A DNA stretch of 60,952 nt from Nanobdellota archaeon (GCA_018816705.1 JAHIVG010000103.1:1-60952), one strand, 5' to 3'; positions 7,308 through 15,759 are shown, counted from the stretch's first letter. A program made the numbers and translations. Notes: a model not told the origin generated them from the sequence alone.

Positions 7308-7393
7308 GCGGGGGTGGCCAAGCGGTTTAAGGCGGTCGCCTGCAGAGCGATTATTCGGGGGTTCGAAACCAAGCGAGAGTCCCTCCCCCCGCT
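7308..7393 (+). tRNA. tRNA-Cys(GCA) with a 12-nt T-loop intron
   Basis: Exons 7308-7367 and 7380-7393. Acceptor GCGGGGG pairs with CCCCCGC; anticodon loop CTGCAGA with GCA at 7342-7344; anticodon stem GTCGC/GCGAT; variable loop TATTC; T stem GGGGG/CCCTC; discriminator T, as expected for tRNA-Cys. The T loop reads TTCGAA, then a 12-nt insert (7368-7379), then T. The insert is flanked by a compact bulge-helix-bulge: TTCG pairs with CGAG (7374-7377, one G-T wobble), bulges AA|A and AG|T, and a 5-nt loop. Position (59/60) and geometry match intron 2 of the neighbouring tRNA-Arg. Confidence 0.92.
7368..7379 (+). other. tRNA-Cys mini-intron (T loop, 59/60)
   Basis: ACCAAGCGAGAG. Its removal restores the canonical 7-nt T loop TTCGAAT. 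Only 12 nt long, so the intron consists of little more than one strand of the central helix plus a small loop. Confidence 0.82.
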
Positions 7394-7529
7394 CTTTTCT
7401 TTAATTGTACACATGGTTCATATAACCTTAAATGGACATTAGTATCATATTGGAGAACTATTTGAATAGTAACTATACAAAACACTCAATCTAATAAGAT
7501 TTTTAAATAATACCCTATTAAATACAGCC

Positions 7530-8231
7530 ATGAAGAAAAAGCATCTTGAGAAATCTTCTTCCCCCAAGATACTAATCAAAGAAATTAAAAGGTGTAATCG
7601 AAATTTATTTATAATATCACTCTTTATTGCAGTAATATCTGGATTCATTACTTATATTCTGTTAATGACTATTTATGGATTAATTTTTTCTATTTGTGCG
7701 TATGGATTAGTTGGATACTTGCTTTACTTAGTTTATATTAGAAATCTTGATTATAACAAATCTCCAATTATTATTCAAATGAAAAGATTTAGTGAGAATA
7801 AAAAAAATGTCATACTTGAGCTGGTAAAAGAGTTAAATGAGCGCAAGAATAAGATTGAATTTCGAAATGTAATAATTACTTCTTCATGGTTATGCCAAAG
7901 AACATTTTTATTCTTTAAAGTATTTCATTTTAGTCAATTATATTGGGTATATATAAAGAAAACACGACATTATACAAATTTTATCCCTTCAGGAACGACT
8001 TGGGAATTAGTATTCAATTTGTTTGATGGTAAAGATATTATCGGTTACCCAACAAAATCTGGAAATAAAAAGGATTCCGAAACAATTATTGAAGAAATTC
8101 ATAAAAGAGTTCCTTGGGCTTTTTTTGGTTATAGTGATGAGATAAAAAATGAATGGCAAAATAATCCAATAGTAATAATAAATGCGGTCCATGAGAGAAT
8201 ATTAGAAATTCAAGAGCAATTAAAAAAATGA
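7530..8231 (+). CDS. Membrane protein of the AT-rich island, hypothetical
   Basis: 233 aa. Two predicted membrane helices (about residues 27-47 and 50-70) are followed by a cytoplasmic domain containing FDGKDIIGYPTKSG and VPWAFFGYSDEIKNEW. That pattern resembles DUF6709-type proteins found in bacteria, but I hold this lightly. Codon use is strongly A/T-ending, unlike the flanking G/C-ending genes, so the gene looks acquired. TATA (TTTTTAAATAATA) is about 30 nt upstream of the ATG. It overlaps the next gene by 4 nt (ATGA) and so forms a two-gene unit with it. Confidence 0.75.
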   Translation: MKKKHLEKSSSPKILIKEIKRCNRNLFIISLFIAVISGFITYILLMTIYGLIFSICAYGLVGYLLYLVYIRNLDYNKSPIIIQMKRFSENKKNVILELVKELNERKNKIEFRNVIITSSWLCQRTFLFFKVFHFSQLYWVYIKKTRHYTNFIPSGTTWELVFNLFDGKDIIGYPTKSGNKKDSETIIEEIHKRVPWAFFGYSDEIKNEWQNNPIVIINAVHERILEIQEQLKK

Positions 8232-9673
8232 AGAAAAAACCTATCCCTTTGATTGTATTTATACTTATTGGTGGATTTGTGGGTTTGATTATTCATATTA
8301 GCCCCCTTTTATTTGAGATGGATATATTTCGACAATTGACTCTAAAAGAAAGTGGTAGATACCAACCAGAATATATATTTGAATATGATTGTCAAGAATA
8401 TAACTTTTCATTATTGTTATATCAAAGTTATTATGAACATTTTCAATCAAGTAAGAAGCAGGTTTTTTCTTTATCAGATATGGATGAAAATGAATTCTTA
8501 GACAAATATTATGGGATTTTCTTATCTAATAAAATTGATGAAAAAATATTGGATGAAATTATTCAGATCATTCAGGAAGAAATATCTTCGGAGGATAGTG
8601 ATAATGTTGTACTAGCAATAGTTTCTTTTGTCCAGAATTTCGAGTATAATTGTGAAAAAGCAAATAGTTACGAGCTTTTTAACCTTGACCCTTACTATGA
8701 CTTGGAGTATAATACGAATTATCCTTATGAAACTCTGTATCATTCAATTGGTGTTTGCGAAGACACCTCGATTCTGTTAGCCAAGTTATTAATAAAATTG
8801 GGGTATGGTGTTGCCTTATTATATTTTGAAGATGAAAAGCATATGTCCGTTGGATTAGCTTGTGCTGATGAATACTCTAACTATGAATCTGGTTATTGTT
8901 ATATTGAAACAACTCTTCCAAGCCAGATTGGAATTGTACCATATATAGCAAATGAGATTGAGATAAAATCGACTCCAAATATAATTGAAATAGCTGAAGG
9001 AAAAACATTTAATAAAATTACACAAATAAAAAAGCAACAGGAAGAATTGAGCAATGAATATGGACCCGATATTTTGCAATTGGCCAAATGTCAAGAAATA
9101 GAACTACTCAAAGAAATTATACAGTTAGAAAAAGAGCTAGAACCATTTACAACAAAATTAATGAAATATGAAGAGCGAATAAATAAATCCGAAAATAAAG
9201 TTGATTATCAGGAATCAATACTTGATTCATACGACGATCAATATAAAGAGATTGGGATTATGGATACTGATTATCAATGGTCTCTTTATGAATATGATAG
9301 TGCATGTTTCTATATTATCACCGACGAACAATATGCACAGTGTACAAAATTGTACAACAAAGCTGAGGACAAACGACAGGCATTAAATAGCGAAATTGAT
9401 GATTTTAATAGTGGATATTACACAGCATATGAAGAGTATAATACCACGTTAAATGAATATAATAATCTTATTGATGAATATAATGAATTTACAGAGGCAT
9501 ACAATACTCAAATTGAACCATATAATGAAAAAATTGAGATATATAACAATCTATTGTTAGAGTCGTATAAAGAATGTTCTCCTGTAAAATATGAACCTGA
9601 AGAACAGACTACTGTAATAACAGTACACCCAATAGAACCCTCAATTGTGATCTCAGAGGTTAATTCTTATTAG
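8228..9673 (+). CDS. Membrane-anchored protein with transglutaminase-like core and coiled coil
   Basis: 481 aa. An N-terminal membrane helix (about residues 7-27) is followed by a papain/transglutaminase-like core: Cys177 in GVCEDTS, His205 in EKHMSVGLAC and an acidic residue, Glu227, in YIETT. Then comes a long coiled coil (about 260-430), rich in Glu, Asn and Tyr repeats, and a short C-terminal tail. It could be a surface protease or crosslinking enzyme. Like its upstream partner it has A/T-rich codon usage. The catalytic Cys-His-acid order fits the superfamily; the third residue is Glu or lies elsewhere, so activity is not certain. Confidence 0.75.
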   Translation: MKKKPIPLIVFILIGGFVGLIIHISPLLFEMDIFRQLTLKESGRYQPEYIFEYDCQEYNFSLLLYQSYYEHFQSSKKQVFSLSDMDENEFLDKYYGIFLSNKIDEKILDEIIQIIQEEISSEDSDNVVLAIVSFVQNFEYNCEKANSYELFNLDPYYDLEYNTNYPYETLYHSIGVCEDTSILLAKLLIKLGYGVALLYFEDEKHMSVGLACADEYSNYESGYCYIETTLPSQIGIVPYIANEIEIKSTPNIIEIAEGKTFNKITQIKKQQEELSNEYGPDILQLAKCQEIELLKEIIQLEKELEPFTTKLMKYEERINKSENKVDYQESILDSYDDQYKEIGIMDTDYQWSLYEYDSACFYIITDEQYAQCTKLYNKAEDKRQALNSEIDDFNSGYYTAYEEYNTTLNEYNNLIDEYNEFTEAYNTQIEPYNEKIEIYNNLLLESYKECSPVKYEPEEQTTVITVHPIEPSIVISEVNSY

Positions 9674-9956
9674 ATCAATAAAAAAAAAGAAAGAAATAAA
9701 TACTAGATAATAATTTAGTGGAATAAAGTTATAATTTAAAAGAGGGTGAAAAAATATTATACTCAACTGAGGAAGCGGATTCTTAGTGTAGCGTCACTTT
9801 GGATTCACTTTCCCTCACTTTTTTCTACCTGACAGTGTACACAAAAAACATAACAATTTTTCTATCTTCTTCCTCGTTGTCAAGTGATCTCTGCTCGATG
9901 AGACGCTACTCAAATGACGGTTTGAGAGAGCTTGAATAATTAAGTGAGGGAAAGCG
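9674..9956. other. Non-coding AT-rich stretch with interleaved inverted repeats
   Basis: No convincing gene on either strand. Two inverted-repeat pairs interleave: GTAGCGTC (9788-9795) with GACGCTAC (9902-9909), and CTTTCCCTCACTT (9808-9820) with AAGTGAGGGAAAG (9942-9954, 13 bp perfect). Interleaving would give a pseudoknot rather than nested stems. The second right arm also carries the SD for the small ORF at 9957, so folding could affect its translation. The stretch may also mark the right-hand part of the AT-rich island. Confidence 0.5.
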
Positions 9957-10103
9957 ATGACTACGCTAGTACACATACTAGCCAGAAGTCCTCCAGCCAT
10001 TCTCCTAGCTTTAGGAGGGATTGGTTGGTTGCTTCACATCCAAGGATCTTGGTTACTCTTGGTCCTGGGTGTTGGATTGCAAATACTCTGGCTAGGAAAA
10101 TAG
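9957..10103 (+). CDS. Small membrane protein (48 aa), below the ORF-track cutoff
   Basis: ATG at 9957 with an SD-like AGTGAGGG at normal spacing; stop TAG at 10101. The peptide has two hydrophobic stretches (PAILLALGGIGWLLHI and SWLLLVLGVGLQILWL) separated by a short polar turn, which suggests a hairpin membrane protein. No family is recognised. Its SD lies inside the right arm of the 13-bp inverted repeat. It is followed by about 100 nt with no gene before the convergent ORF at 10208. Confidence 0.55.
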   Translation: MTTLVHILARSPPAILLALGGIGWLLHIQGSWLLLVLGVGLQILWLGK

Positions 10104-10207
10104 GCAAGTAAAGAAAGATTACAACAGGAACTCGGATTCATTTAATTAGTTGTACTTCTATCATATTTATAAAGTGGATAATTAACTCCCCATATCATCC
10201 ATTTTTC

Positions 10208-11020
10208 TCAAACGGGCCTACAATACATCCGCTCGAAGGCTCTCAGGTTGTCAAGAGAATCCGACTGGAAGTTGAATGGGAAATCATACATACGCCTGCT
10301 CTCAGCATCGACCGGCGTCCAAACATATAGTTGTGGCCTTTCCTTCTCCTCACCTGCGAGCCTGGTGCAGCGGATGGCCATTATATCACGGCAGCTGGTC
10401 AGCTGACTGCAGGACAGGTTCATCCACACTTCATACTTATCCGGGTAGAGAGACATCAGCTTTGAATCCGTCTTCTTGTCCTCTATCTCAGCCCAGAACT
10501 GGTCTGCAGTTATAGGTATGCCCATCCTGAAATGGTCCAATTCGGGGAACTCCATCACCTTTGAAGTGTATTTGCTCCGGATGATCCAGAACGGGTCATA
10601 AAAAACAGCTGTATAGACCCCTGAAGTATATGAGAAGTAGGTCTCATTGCCTATCAGGTACCTCACCCCGAACGGAACAATGTACTTAATCCCTGGAATC
10701 TCCTTGTCGAGGGTAGAGAGGAAATCGTCCATGTCCCACGCAGTGATGTTGTAGAAATACTGCGGCTCTGGCTCGGGTGCCTTCTTGGGCTTCTGCTCGA
10801 CATTAGGGTTCGGGAGCATGTTATAGATAGAGGCGTCGATGTCCGGCTGTGTCAAGTTCACTTGTATGACATTAGATGCCGTCCCGTTGACTGTCTCGTT
10901 GGAAAGGGTCACGTTCTGCGGCAAAGGCTCTGGTTTGTCCCTCAGCACCAGAAAATACAGCGCGGCAGCAATCCCGAGCAAGAGCACTGCTGCGGTGATG
11001 ATGATTATGATCTTCTTCAT
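10208..11020 (-). CDS. Secreted or membrane-anchored hypothetical protein
   Basis: 270 aa. A lysine start and a strong hydrophobic segment (about residues 3-26) form an N-terminal anchor. A linker rich in Asn, Thr and Pro follows, with several N-glycosylation sequons (NVT, NET, NGT, NLT), then a globular domain with Tyr- and Trp-rich segments and three Cys near the end. No enzyme motif is seen. Extracytoplasmic location is inferred from the anchor and sequons. TATA is near 11055-11062 (rc TTTATAAATCC). Confidence 0.72.
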   Translation of the reverse strand: MKKIIIIITAAVLLLGIAAALYFLVLRDKPEPLPQNVTLSNETVNGTASNVIQVNLTQPDIDASIYNMLPNPNVEQKPKKAPEPEPQYFYNITAWDMDDFLSTLDKEIPGIKYIVPFGVRYLIGNETYFSYTSGVYTAVFYDPFWIIRSKYTSKVMEFPELDHFRMGIPITADQFWAEIEDKKTDSKLMSLYPDKYEVWMNLSCSQLTSCRDIMAIRCTRLAGEEKERPQLYVWTPVDAESRRMYDFPFNFQSDSLDNLRAFERMYCRPV

Positions 11021-11115
11021 GTCATGCCTCTTTTATTATCCCTGACTGGATTCGAGGATTTATAAAGTTAACTGAATCCAAACATATATAAACTTGCTCG
11101 GCGCTTTCTTTGGCC

Positions 11116-11832
11116 ATGGGGGTAGTGTTAATCGGGCAGGGAAAGAGCTATCTGGTCAAGGACCCAGCCAAGGCATTCCACACGCAATACGGCTTCATAG
11201 CCCCCGGTATGCTGAAGGAAGGGTGTGATGCAGAGACAAATATGGGCAAGGGCTTTGCTGTCATCAATGCCTCTTTCATCGACTTATACGGCAAGATATC
11301 AAGGAGCCCGCAGATAATTCCGAGAAAGGACATAGGCCTGATAATGGCAGAGACAGGCATCGGCAAGGACAGCCTGGTCATAGATTCCGGGACAGGCTCT
11401 GGCGCATTGTGCTGCATGCTCGCCAGGGTGGCCAAGAAAGTGGTGAGCTATGAGATCAGGCCTGATTTCCTGAACATAGCGGAAAAGAACAAAAAATATT
11501 TAGGCCTGAACAACCTTACCATAAAGGAAGGCGACATATACGACGGCGTACAGGAACGCAACGCTGACCTCCTGACCCTTGACGTGCCGGAGCCGTGGAA
11601 AGCATTGGACACAGCCAGCAAGTGCCTCAAGTCCGGAGGTTTCATCGTATCATACTCACCGAGCGTCCCGCAGGTGATGGACTTCGTCTCGTCTCTCGAC
11701 AAGAGGTTTGTCCATGTCAAGACCTGCGAACTGATCGAACGGGAATGGGAAGTCAACGAGCGCAAGGTCAGGCCCAAGAGCAGAGGCATAGGGCACTCTG
11801 GGTTCTTGACATTCGCGCGCAAGCTGAGGTGA
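11116..11832 (+). CDS. trmI: tRNA (adenine-N1)-methyltransferase, TrmI type
   Basis: 238 aa. SAM-dependent enzyme that makes m1A at positions 57/58 of the T loop in archaeal tRNA. The N-terminal small beta domain contains KDP.KAFHTQYGFI; motif I is VIDSGTGSGALCCMLAR; the downstream LDVPEPWKALD is the catalytic-domain motif. Start chosen at ATG 11116 over the track TTG at 11110, because the TATA (CATATATAAAC) sits about 26 nt upstream of a leaderless start. First gene of an operon with a RAM-domain protein and DUF99. Its T-loop target is the arm interrupted in two tRNAs of this window. Confidence 0.9.
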   Translation: MGVVLIGQGKSYLVKDPAKAFHTQYGFIAPGMLKEGCDAETNMGKGFAVINASFIDLYGKISRSPQIIPRKDIGLIMAETGIGKDSLVIDSGTGSGALCCMLARVAKKVVSYEIRPDFLNIAEKNKKYLGLNNLTIKEGDIYDGVQERNADLLTLDVPEPWKALDTASKCLKSGGFIVSYSPSVPQVMDFVSSLDKRFVHVKTCELIEREWEVNERKVRPKSRGIGHSGFLTFARKLR

Positions 11833-11837
11833 AAAAC

Positions 11838-12065
11838 ATGAAAGCCTATGTGTTGGTGACCCTCGAAGGGTCAAACGAGCAGAACGTGTTCAAGAAACTA
11901 GAGTCGCTGAAGGAAGTCAAGGACCTCCACATACTGTTCGGGGAATGGGATGTCATAGCTGAGCTCGAGATAGCCTCCTCTGATGAGCTGGGAGAGTTCG
12001 TCATGAAGAACATAAGGTCCCTGCCAGAGGTCAAGCTCACCAGCACCATGATAGTGGCCAAGTAG
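11838..12065 (+). CDS. Stand-alone Lrp/AsnC ligand-binding (RAM) domain protein
   Basis: 75 aa, starting MKAYVLVTLEGSNE with an alternating beta-alpha pattern ending STMIVAK, as in the RAM/AsnC C-terminal domain. It lacks a DNA-binding HTH, so it is a single-domain effector-binding protein, which often forms dimers or octamers. The true start is ATG 11838; the longer track ORF (11595) overlaps trmI. It is 5 nt after the trmI stop and its own stop abuts the next ATG, so it is in the same operon. Confidence 0.82.
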   Translation: MKAYVLVTLEGSNEQNVFKKLESLKEVKDLHILFGEWDVIAELEIASSDELGEFVMKNIRSLPEVKLTSTMIVAK

Positions 12066-12629
12066 ATGCCCAAGGAAGAGATAAGGGTCCTAGGCATAGA
12101 TGATACGCCCTTCGATAAGTTCAAGGACAAGAGGGCAAAGATAATAGGGGTCCTTTACAGGGGCGGCAAGTTCCTGGACGGAGTTCTTTCGGTCGATGTT
12201 GATGTTGACGGCACCGATGCAACCGCCAAGATAGCCTCGATGGTGAACAATAGCAAGTTCAAGGAGCAGCTCAGGGCTATACTCATGAAAGGCATCGCGG
12301 TTGCCGGCTTCAACATAATCGACATACATGAGCTTTCTGAGAAGACATGCCTGCCGGTCATAGTCGTGATGCGGTCACCTCCGAGATTGAAAGAGATGGT
12401 CTCTGCCCTGAAAAGGTTGGGATACACCGAGCAGCTCGAAAGCCTCGAGAAAGCCGGCAAGATAAACAATGCCGGCAAGGTACTCTTCCAGTGCGCAGGC
12501 TGCACGGAAGATAAGGCTGCCTCAATCATCGAGGTAACGACCACTCACGGCAACATACCTGAACCCCTGAGGGTGGCGCACCTTATTGCTGGCGGAATAA
12601 CCAAAGGAGAGAGCAGGGGACGGGCCTGA
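12066..12629 (+). CDS. DUF99 family protein
   Basis: 187 aa. It starts EIRVLGIDDTPF and has LYRGGKFLDGVLSVDVDVDG and VIVVMRSPPRLKEM, the hallmarks of archaeal DUF99 (UPF0215), a family structurally related to endonuclease V. The conserved acidic residues (GIDD, DVDVDG) could bind metal. It starts directly after the RAM-domain stop in the trmI operon, which suggests a nucleic-acid or tRNA-linked role. Specific function unknown. Confidence 0.85.
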   Translation: MPKEEIRVLGIDDTPFDKFKDKRAKIIGVLYRGGKFLDGVLSVDVDVDGTDATAKIASMVNNSKFKEQLRAILMKGIAVAGFNIIDIHELSEKTCLPVIVVMRSPPRLKEMVSALKRLGYTEQLESLEKAGKINNAGKVLFQCAGCTEDKAASIIEVTTTHGNIPEPLRVAHLIAGGITKGESRGRA

Positions 12630-12790
12630 AATTCTGGAAGGATTGCCGGAAAAAATATTGCCACAACACTTCTTTGCGATAGGATTTGCGGGACGAGGGA
12701 TGATTTATCCGGTCCACGGCCCAGGATTTCCGGATTTGCCTCGAAAAGACGTATAAAGGATTTTGACCGCTGCCTTGGACGGTGATGCAC

Positions 12791-14119
12791 ATGAAAAGAG
12801 GAATAATCATTATTTTGCTGATGTACTTGCCTATATGCCTGGCTGACAACATCGTGATAAGCGAGGTGCTGTTCTGGGCCAATAACACTGACGCTGGCGG
12901 AGAGTTCGTCGAGCTCTACAACCCCACAGAATACCCTGTGAACATATCCGGCTGGCTCATCGCTACCGAAAGCTCTGACACCGACGCTGAGATACCTGAA
13001 GGGACCTTATTGCTGCCCCATCAATACTACCTTATCGCAGACACAGGCTGGGACGAGAACAAGGATGATGCGGGTTGGCCGTCAGCAGACTATGAGGAAA
13101 CGATCTCATTATTCAACTCAGATTCAGGTGTGGCCCTCGTGGCCGATGATGTTGTCATAGACGCAACAGGTTGGGGGGACCCGAACAGCATAGAAGACAA
13201 CAAGTATGAGGGCACACCACACCCTATAATCATCAAGGGCAACAGTATCGAGAGAAGGCCCGGCCTGGAGGACGAGACAGGAGGCAACGGCCAGGACACA
13301 GACGACAACTCGGCAGATTTCCTCGAGCGGAGCCCTGAGCCGCAGAACAGCGACAGCTTCGAGATCCCGTTCGTCTATGACCCCGCGCATGTAGGCAACT
13401 TCACCATCGAGTTCACTGTCATCGGGAGTGGGCCCGAGTTCCTGCTAGTCGAAGTAGAGGATGACAGCGACGCCGAAGGCGTTCAGGTCCTGCCATTCCC
13501 AGGCGAAGAAAGAGAGGTGGAGGTGAACGCCACCATGCAATACAATGGCGTCGAGGGATTGGTGGTGCAGGCAAGATTCATGAATCTTACGCATAACCTC
13601 AGCCTTGACTGGCACAATGACACGCTCGGGCTGTTCACGGGATCGGTGAGCCTGCCGTATCACGCTTCCGGGAACCGATCAATCATCTTCACTGCTGTCG
13701 GTAGAGAGAACGCCTCTTACCAGGTCTGGGTCGGGGTGATGGAGGTCGCTGCATTGCTGCTGGACAGCCCCGGGACGAGCTTTGAATCAGAGCCAGGACA
13801 AGAGCACATACTCTGGGGGGATGATGATGTCGGGACAGCCGATAAGCCGACCCTGAAGAACATCGGCAACGTGCCGCTAGACATGAAGGTCAAGGGAGCA
13901 GAGTTCTCCAACGGGGATGTGGATTTGCCGCCAGAGACCTGCGGCTACAACCTCAACATGAGCCAGGTCTTCATGCCGCTATCGTCAAGCTGGCAGACCC
14001 TTGATGCCGGGCTGGAGAGCAGCCACACAGTGCCCTTGAGCGTGCAGCTGAGGATACCAGATGACGCTTCCAGCGGGGCCTATCTCGGGAGCTTGCTGAT
14101 TGCAGGAGCGGCATCATGA
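12791..14119 (+). CDS. Secreted lamin-tail-domain (LTD) protein
   Basis: 442 aa. Signal peptide (MKRGIIIILLMYLPICLA), then a lamin-tail domain (about residues 19-145; VISEVLFWANNT, GGEFVELYNPTEYPVNISGW, YYLIADTGW), followed by beta-sandwich modules with N-glycosylation sequons. LTD domains in prokaryotes are surface or adhesion modules. I chose ATG 12791 because GGTGAT lies just ahead; the track start is a GTG at 12782. A TATA (CGTATAAAGG) is near 12752. It overlaps the next gene by ATGA at 14116, so both are co-translated and likely act at the cell surface. Confidence 0.85.
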   Translation: MKRGIIIILLMYLPICLADNIVISEVLFWANNTDAGGEFVELYNPTEYPVNISGWLIATESSDTDAEIPEGTLLLPHQYYLIADTGWDENKDDAGWPSADYEETISLFNSDSGVALVADDVVIDATGWGDPNSIEDNKYEGTPHPIIIKGNSIERRPGLEDETGGNGQDTDDNSADFLERSPEPQNSDSFEIPFVYDPAHVGNFTIEFTVIGSGPEFLLVEVEDDSDAEGVQVLPFPGEEREVEVNATMQYNGVEGLVVQARFMNLTHNLSLDWHNDTLGLFTGSVSLPYHASGNRSIIFTAVGRENASYQVWVGVMEVAALLLDSPGTSFESEPGQEHILWGDDDVGTADKPTLKNIGNVPLDMKVKGAEFSNGDVDLPPETCGYNLNMSQVFMPLSSSWQTLDAGLESSHTVPLSVQLRIPDDASSGAYLGSLLIAGAAS

Positions 14120-14655
14120 GATGCATATTCATCTTGCTCTTTCTCCTCCCTTCGGTAACTGCCCTGACCCTCGGGGTCTCACCTCCGAGGGTCGACCTAG
14201 GGGAAATGGACAGAGGGGCTGAATCAACTGTGGAGCTTACGATCTTCAACCCCAACACTGTTGCCACAAGCTTCATCTTCGAGGAAGACGAATGCTTCGA
14301 GCCCACGAAGAAGACGGTTCGGATAAAGGGAAAAGGGATGAGCAAGGCTGGATTCAACGTCAAAGCCATTGACGAAACCTGCCCGATCACCATAAGGCCC
14401 AAGACAAGCGACGGCAGCCTGGTGCCTGGGATAACTGTTGAGGTGAACACGCGCCTGGCACAAGAAGTTGGACAGAAAGCGCTGGCAGCAGTTGTGCAGC
14501 CAAAGCCTCAGGCTATCATGACCGAGAATCCTGGAGAGATAATCCTTACAGATGACAAACCTATGGCAAAGCCGAACAGGTTCGTGGGAGCGGCGATCGT
14601 CGCATCGATAATACTATTGGGGATGGTAGTGTTCAAAGTAGTCAAAAGGGACTAA
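14116..14655 (+). CDS. Secreted beta-sandwich protein with C-terminal membrane anchor
   Basis: 179 aa. Signal peptide (MRCIFILLFLLPSVTALT), an immunoglobulin-like beta-sandwich (GVSPPRVDLGEMDRG, VELTIFNPN), and a C-terminal transmembrane helix (about residues 155-175) followed by KVVKRD. The start pattern resembles pilus-chaperone or DUF916-like surface proteins. Translationally coupled to the LTD protein upstream, so the pair may form one surface complex. Its stop overlaps the stop of the convergent methyltransferase-like gene. Confidence 0.75.
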   Translation: MRCIFILLFLLPSVTALTLGVSPPRVDLGEMDRGAESTVELTIFNPNTVATSFIFEEDECFEPTKKTVRIKGKGMSKAGFNVKAIDETCPITIRPKTSDGSLVPGITVEVNTRLAQEVGQKALAAVVQPKPQAIMTENPGEIILTDDKPMAKPNRFVGAAIVASIILLGMVVFKVVKRD

Positions 14656-15677
14656 CGCTTGGTCGCCACTATCTGCATGCTGGTCTCTATCCCTTCCCTA
14701 GGGAAGGTCGTGGTCTGCATGGTGCGCAGCAAGGCATTCCTCAAAGCGACCTCAATCTCATCCTGATCCATGCCAGAATCCTTCAAAGGGCCTAGGGCAG
14801 AGAGCAGGTAGACCTCCAAGAGCTGGGCAGGATTATACCTCAATTCTGTGGTGTCCCGTCTAACAATATTGAAATCGTGGCTTAACAGATCTTCAAGCTC
14901 GCCTTTCTGATAAGTATAAGGGCAGCCTTCCTCTAATTTCTTACCCGCCTCTGCGTTAGCCGCTATCATCAGGTGCTTGTAAAACTGGCGTTGCTTCATG
15001 TGCTTCTTATCCATCTTCTCATCGCCGAACTCATAGTCATGCCCTGTCAGGCTCAAAGCGAAAATGCCATTATCATCCAAAGCCTCATAAGCATTGTTTA
15101 TGACAAGGGCTGGATAATCATCCTTAGTCACCCCCTCTGGTGGGGCTCGCCTCCACCAGTGAGCGTTCTGCCAGGCGACAATCAGGCCAGCTCCGTCCCC
15201 CAACTCATTCACCTTATGAGGCCCACCATGTGAGAATGTAACATCCATAAAATGTTCCTCAAGCATCTTCCTCGTGACAGTGAGATGTTCCCTCAGGTCT
15301 ACCATGTCAGCAAGCTCTGCAATCAATGGCGGATAAGGATGGCCGTCTCGTAACTTATCAATTGAGTCAAAGAGACCCTCTGCAGATGTCTGGGAAAACT
15401 TGATCTTAGCCATCCTCAGATGGTCCTCGTTCGATTCGAGTGCCTTCACTTGGAGATGCGGCACCCTGCGGAGGGCTTGCTGGGTAAAGATGCCGCTCCT
15501 GGCTGCAATGTCGTACATGTCCTGTATCTTATCCAGATCCCTGACTTCCTGTATAGAATCGAGAAGATGATTGGCCATGTTCTCATAGCTGCGGAGATTG
15601 GCTGCGTGCTGCTCCCACTGCAAAGCGTCCTGACCCCTCCAAAAGGAAGGCTGCTCATAATTCGTAGTACCTGGCAT
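14652..15677 (-). CDS. Methyltransferase-like hypothetical protein
   Basis: 341 aa. The segment IYDIAARSGIFTQQALRR...VKALESNEDHL resembles motif I/II of a Rossmann methyltransferase, with DYPALVINNAYEALDDNGIFALS fitting the motif IV-V region, although the glycine motif is degenerate (AARSG). The start at ATG 15677 follows GGGTGATGGTA; alternative starts lie at 15683 and 15686. TATA (TTTATAAA) is about 33 nt upstream. No specific substrate can be named. Confidence 0.55.
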   Translation of the reverse strand: MPGTTNYEQPSFWRGQDALQWEQHAANLRSYENMANHLLDSIQEVRDLDKIQDMYDIAARSGIFTQQALRRVPHLQVKALESNEDHLRMAKIKFSQTSAEGLFDSIDKLRDGHPYPPLIAELADMVDLREHLTVTRKMLEEHFMDVTFSHGGPHKVNELGDGAGLIVAWQNAHWWRRAPPEGVTKDDYPALVINNAYEALDDNGIFALSLTGHDYEFGDEKMDKKHMKQRQFYKHLMIAANAEAGKKLEEGCPYTYQKGELEDLLSHDFNIVRRDTTELRYNPAQLLEVYLLSALGPLKDSGMDQDEIEVALRNALLRTMQTTTFPREGIETSMQIVATKR

Positions 15678-15759
15678 TACCATCACCCAAAAGGGGAAAA
15701 ATCCTGGGATTTATAAACATTATGGGGATTTGCTGGGGCAGGTTGATATTGCCCCCTGT

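Noticed and set aside
7087-7442. Plus-strand ORFs 7087-7281 and 7128-7442
   Set aside because: They run through tRNA-Arg, its intron and tRNA-Cys; no start support and no protein-like composition.
7395-10103. Integrated plasmid or provirus
   Set aside because: No integrase, replication protein or att repeat is visible; only composition and position suggest acquisition.
14652-14655. Functional link between overlapping convergent stops
   Set aside because: Four-base stop overlaps between convergent genes are common in this compact genome and carry no specific meaning.
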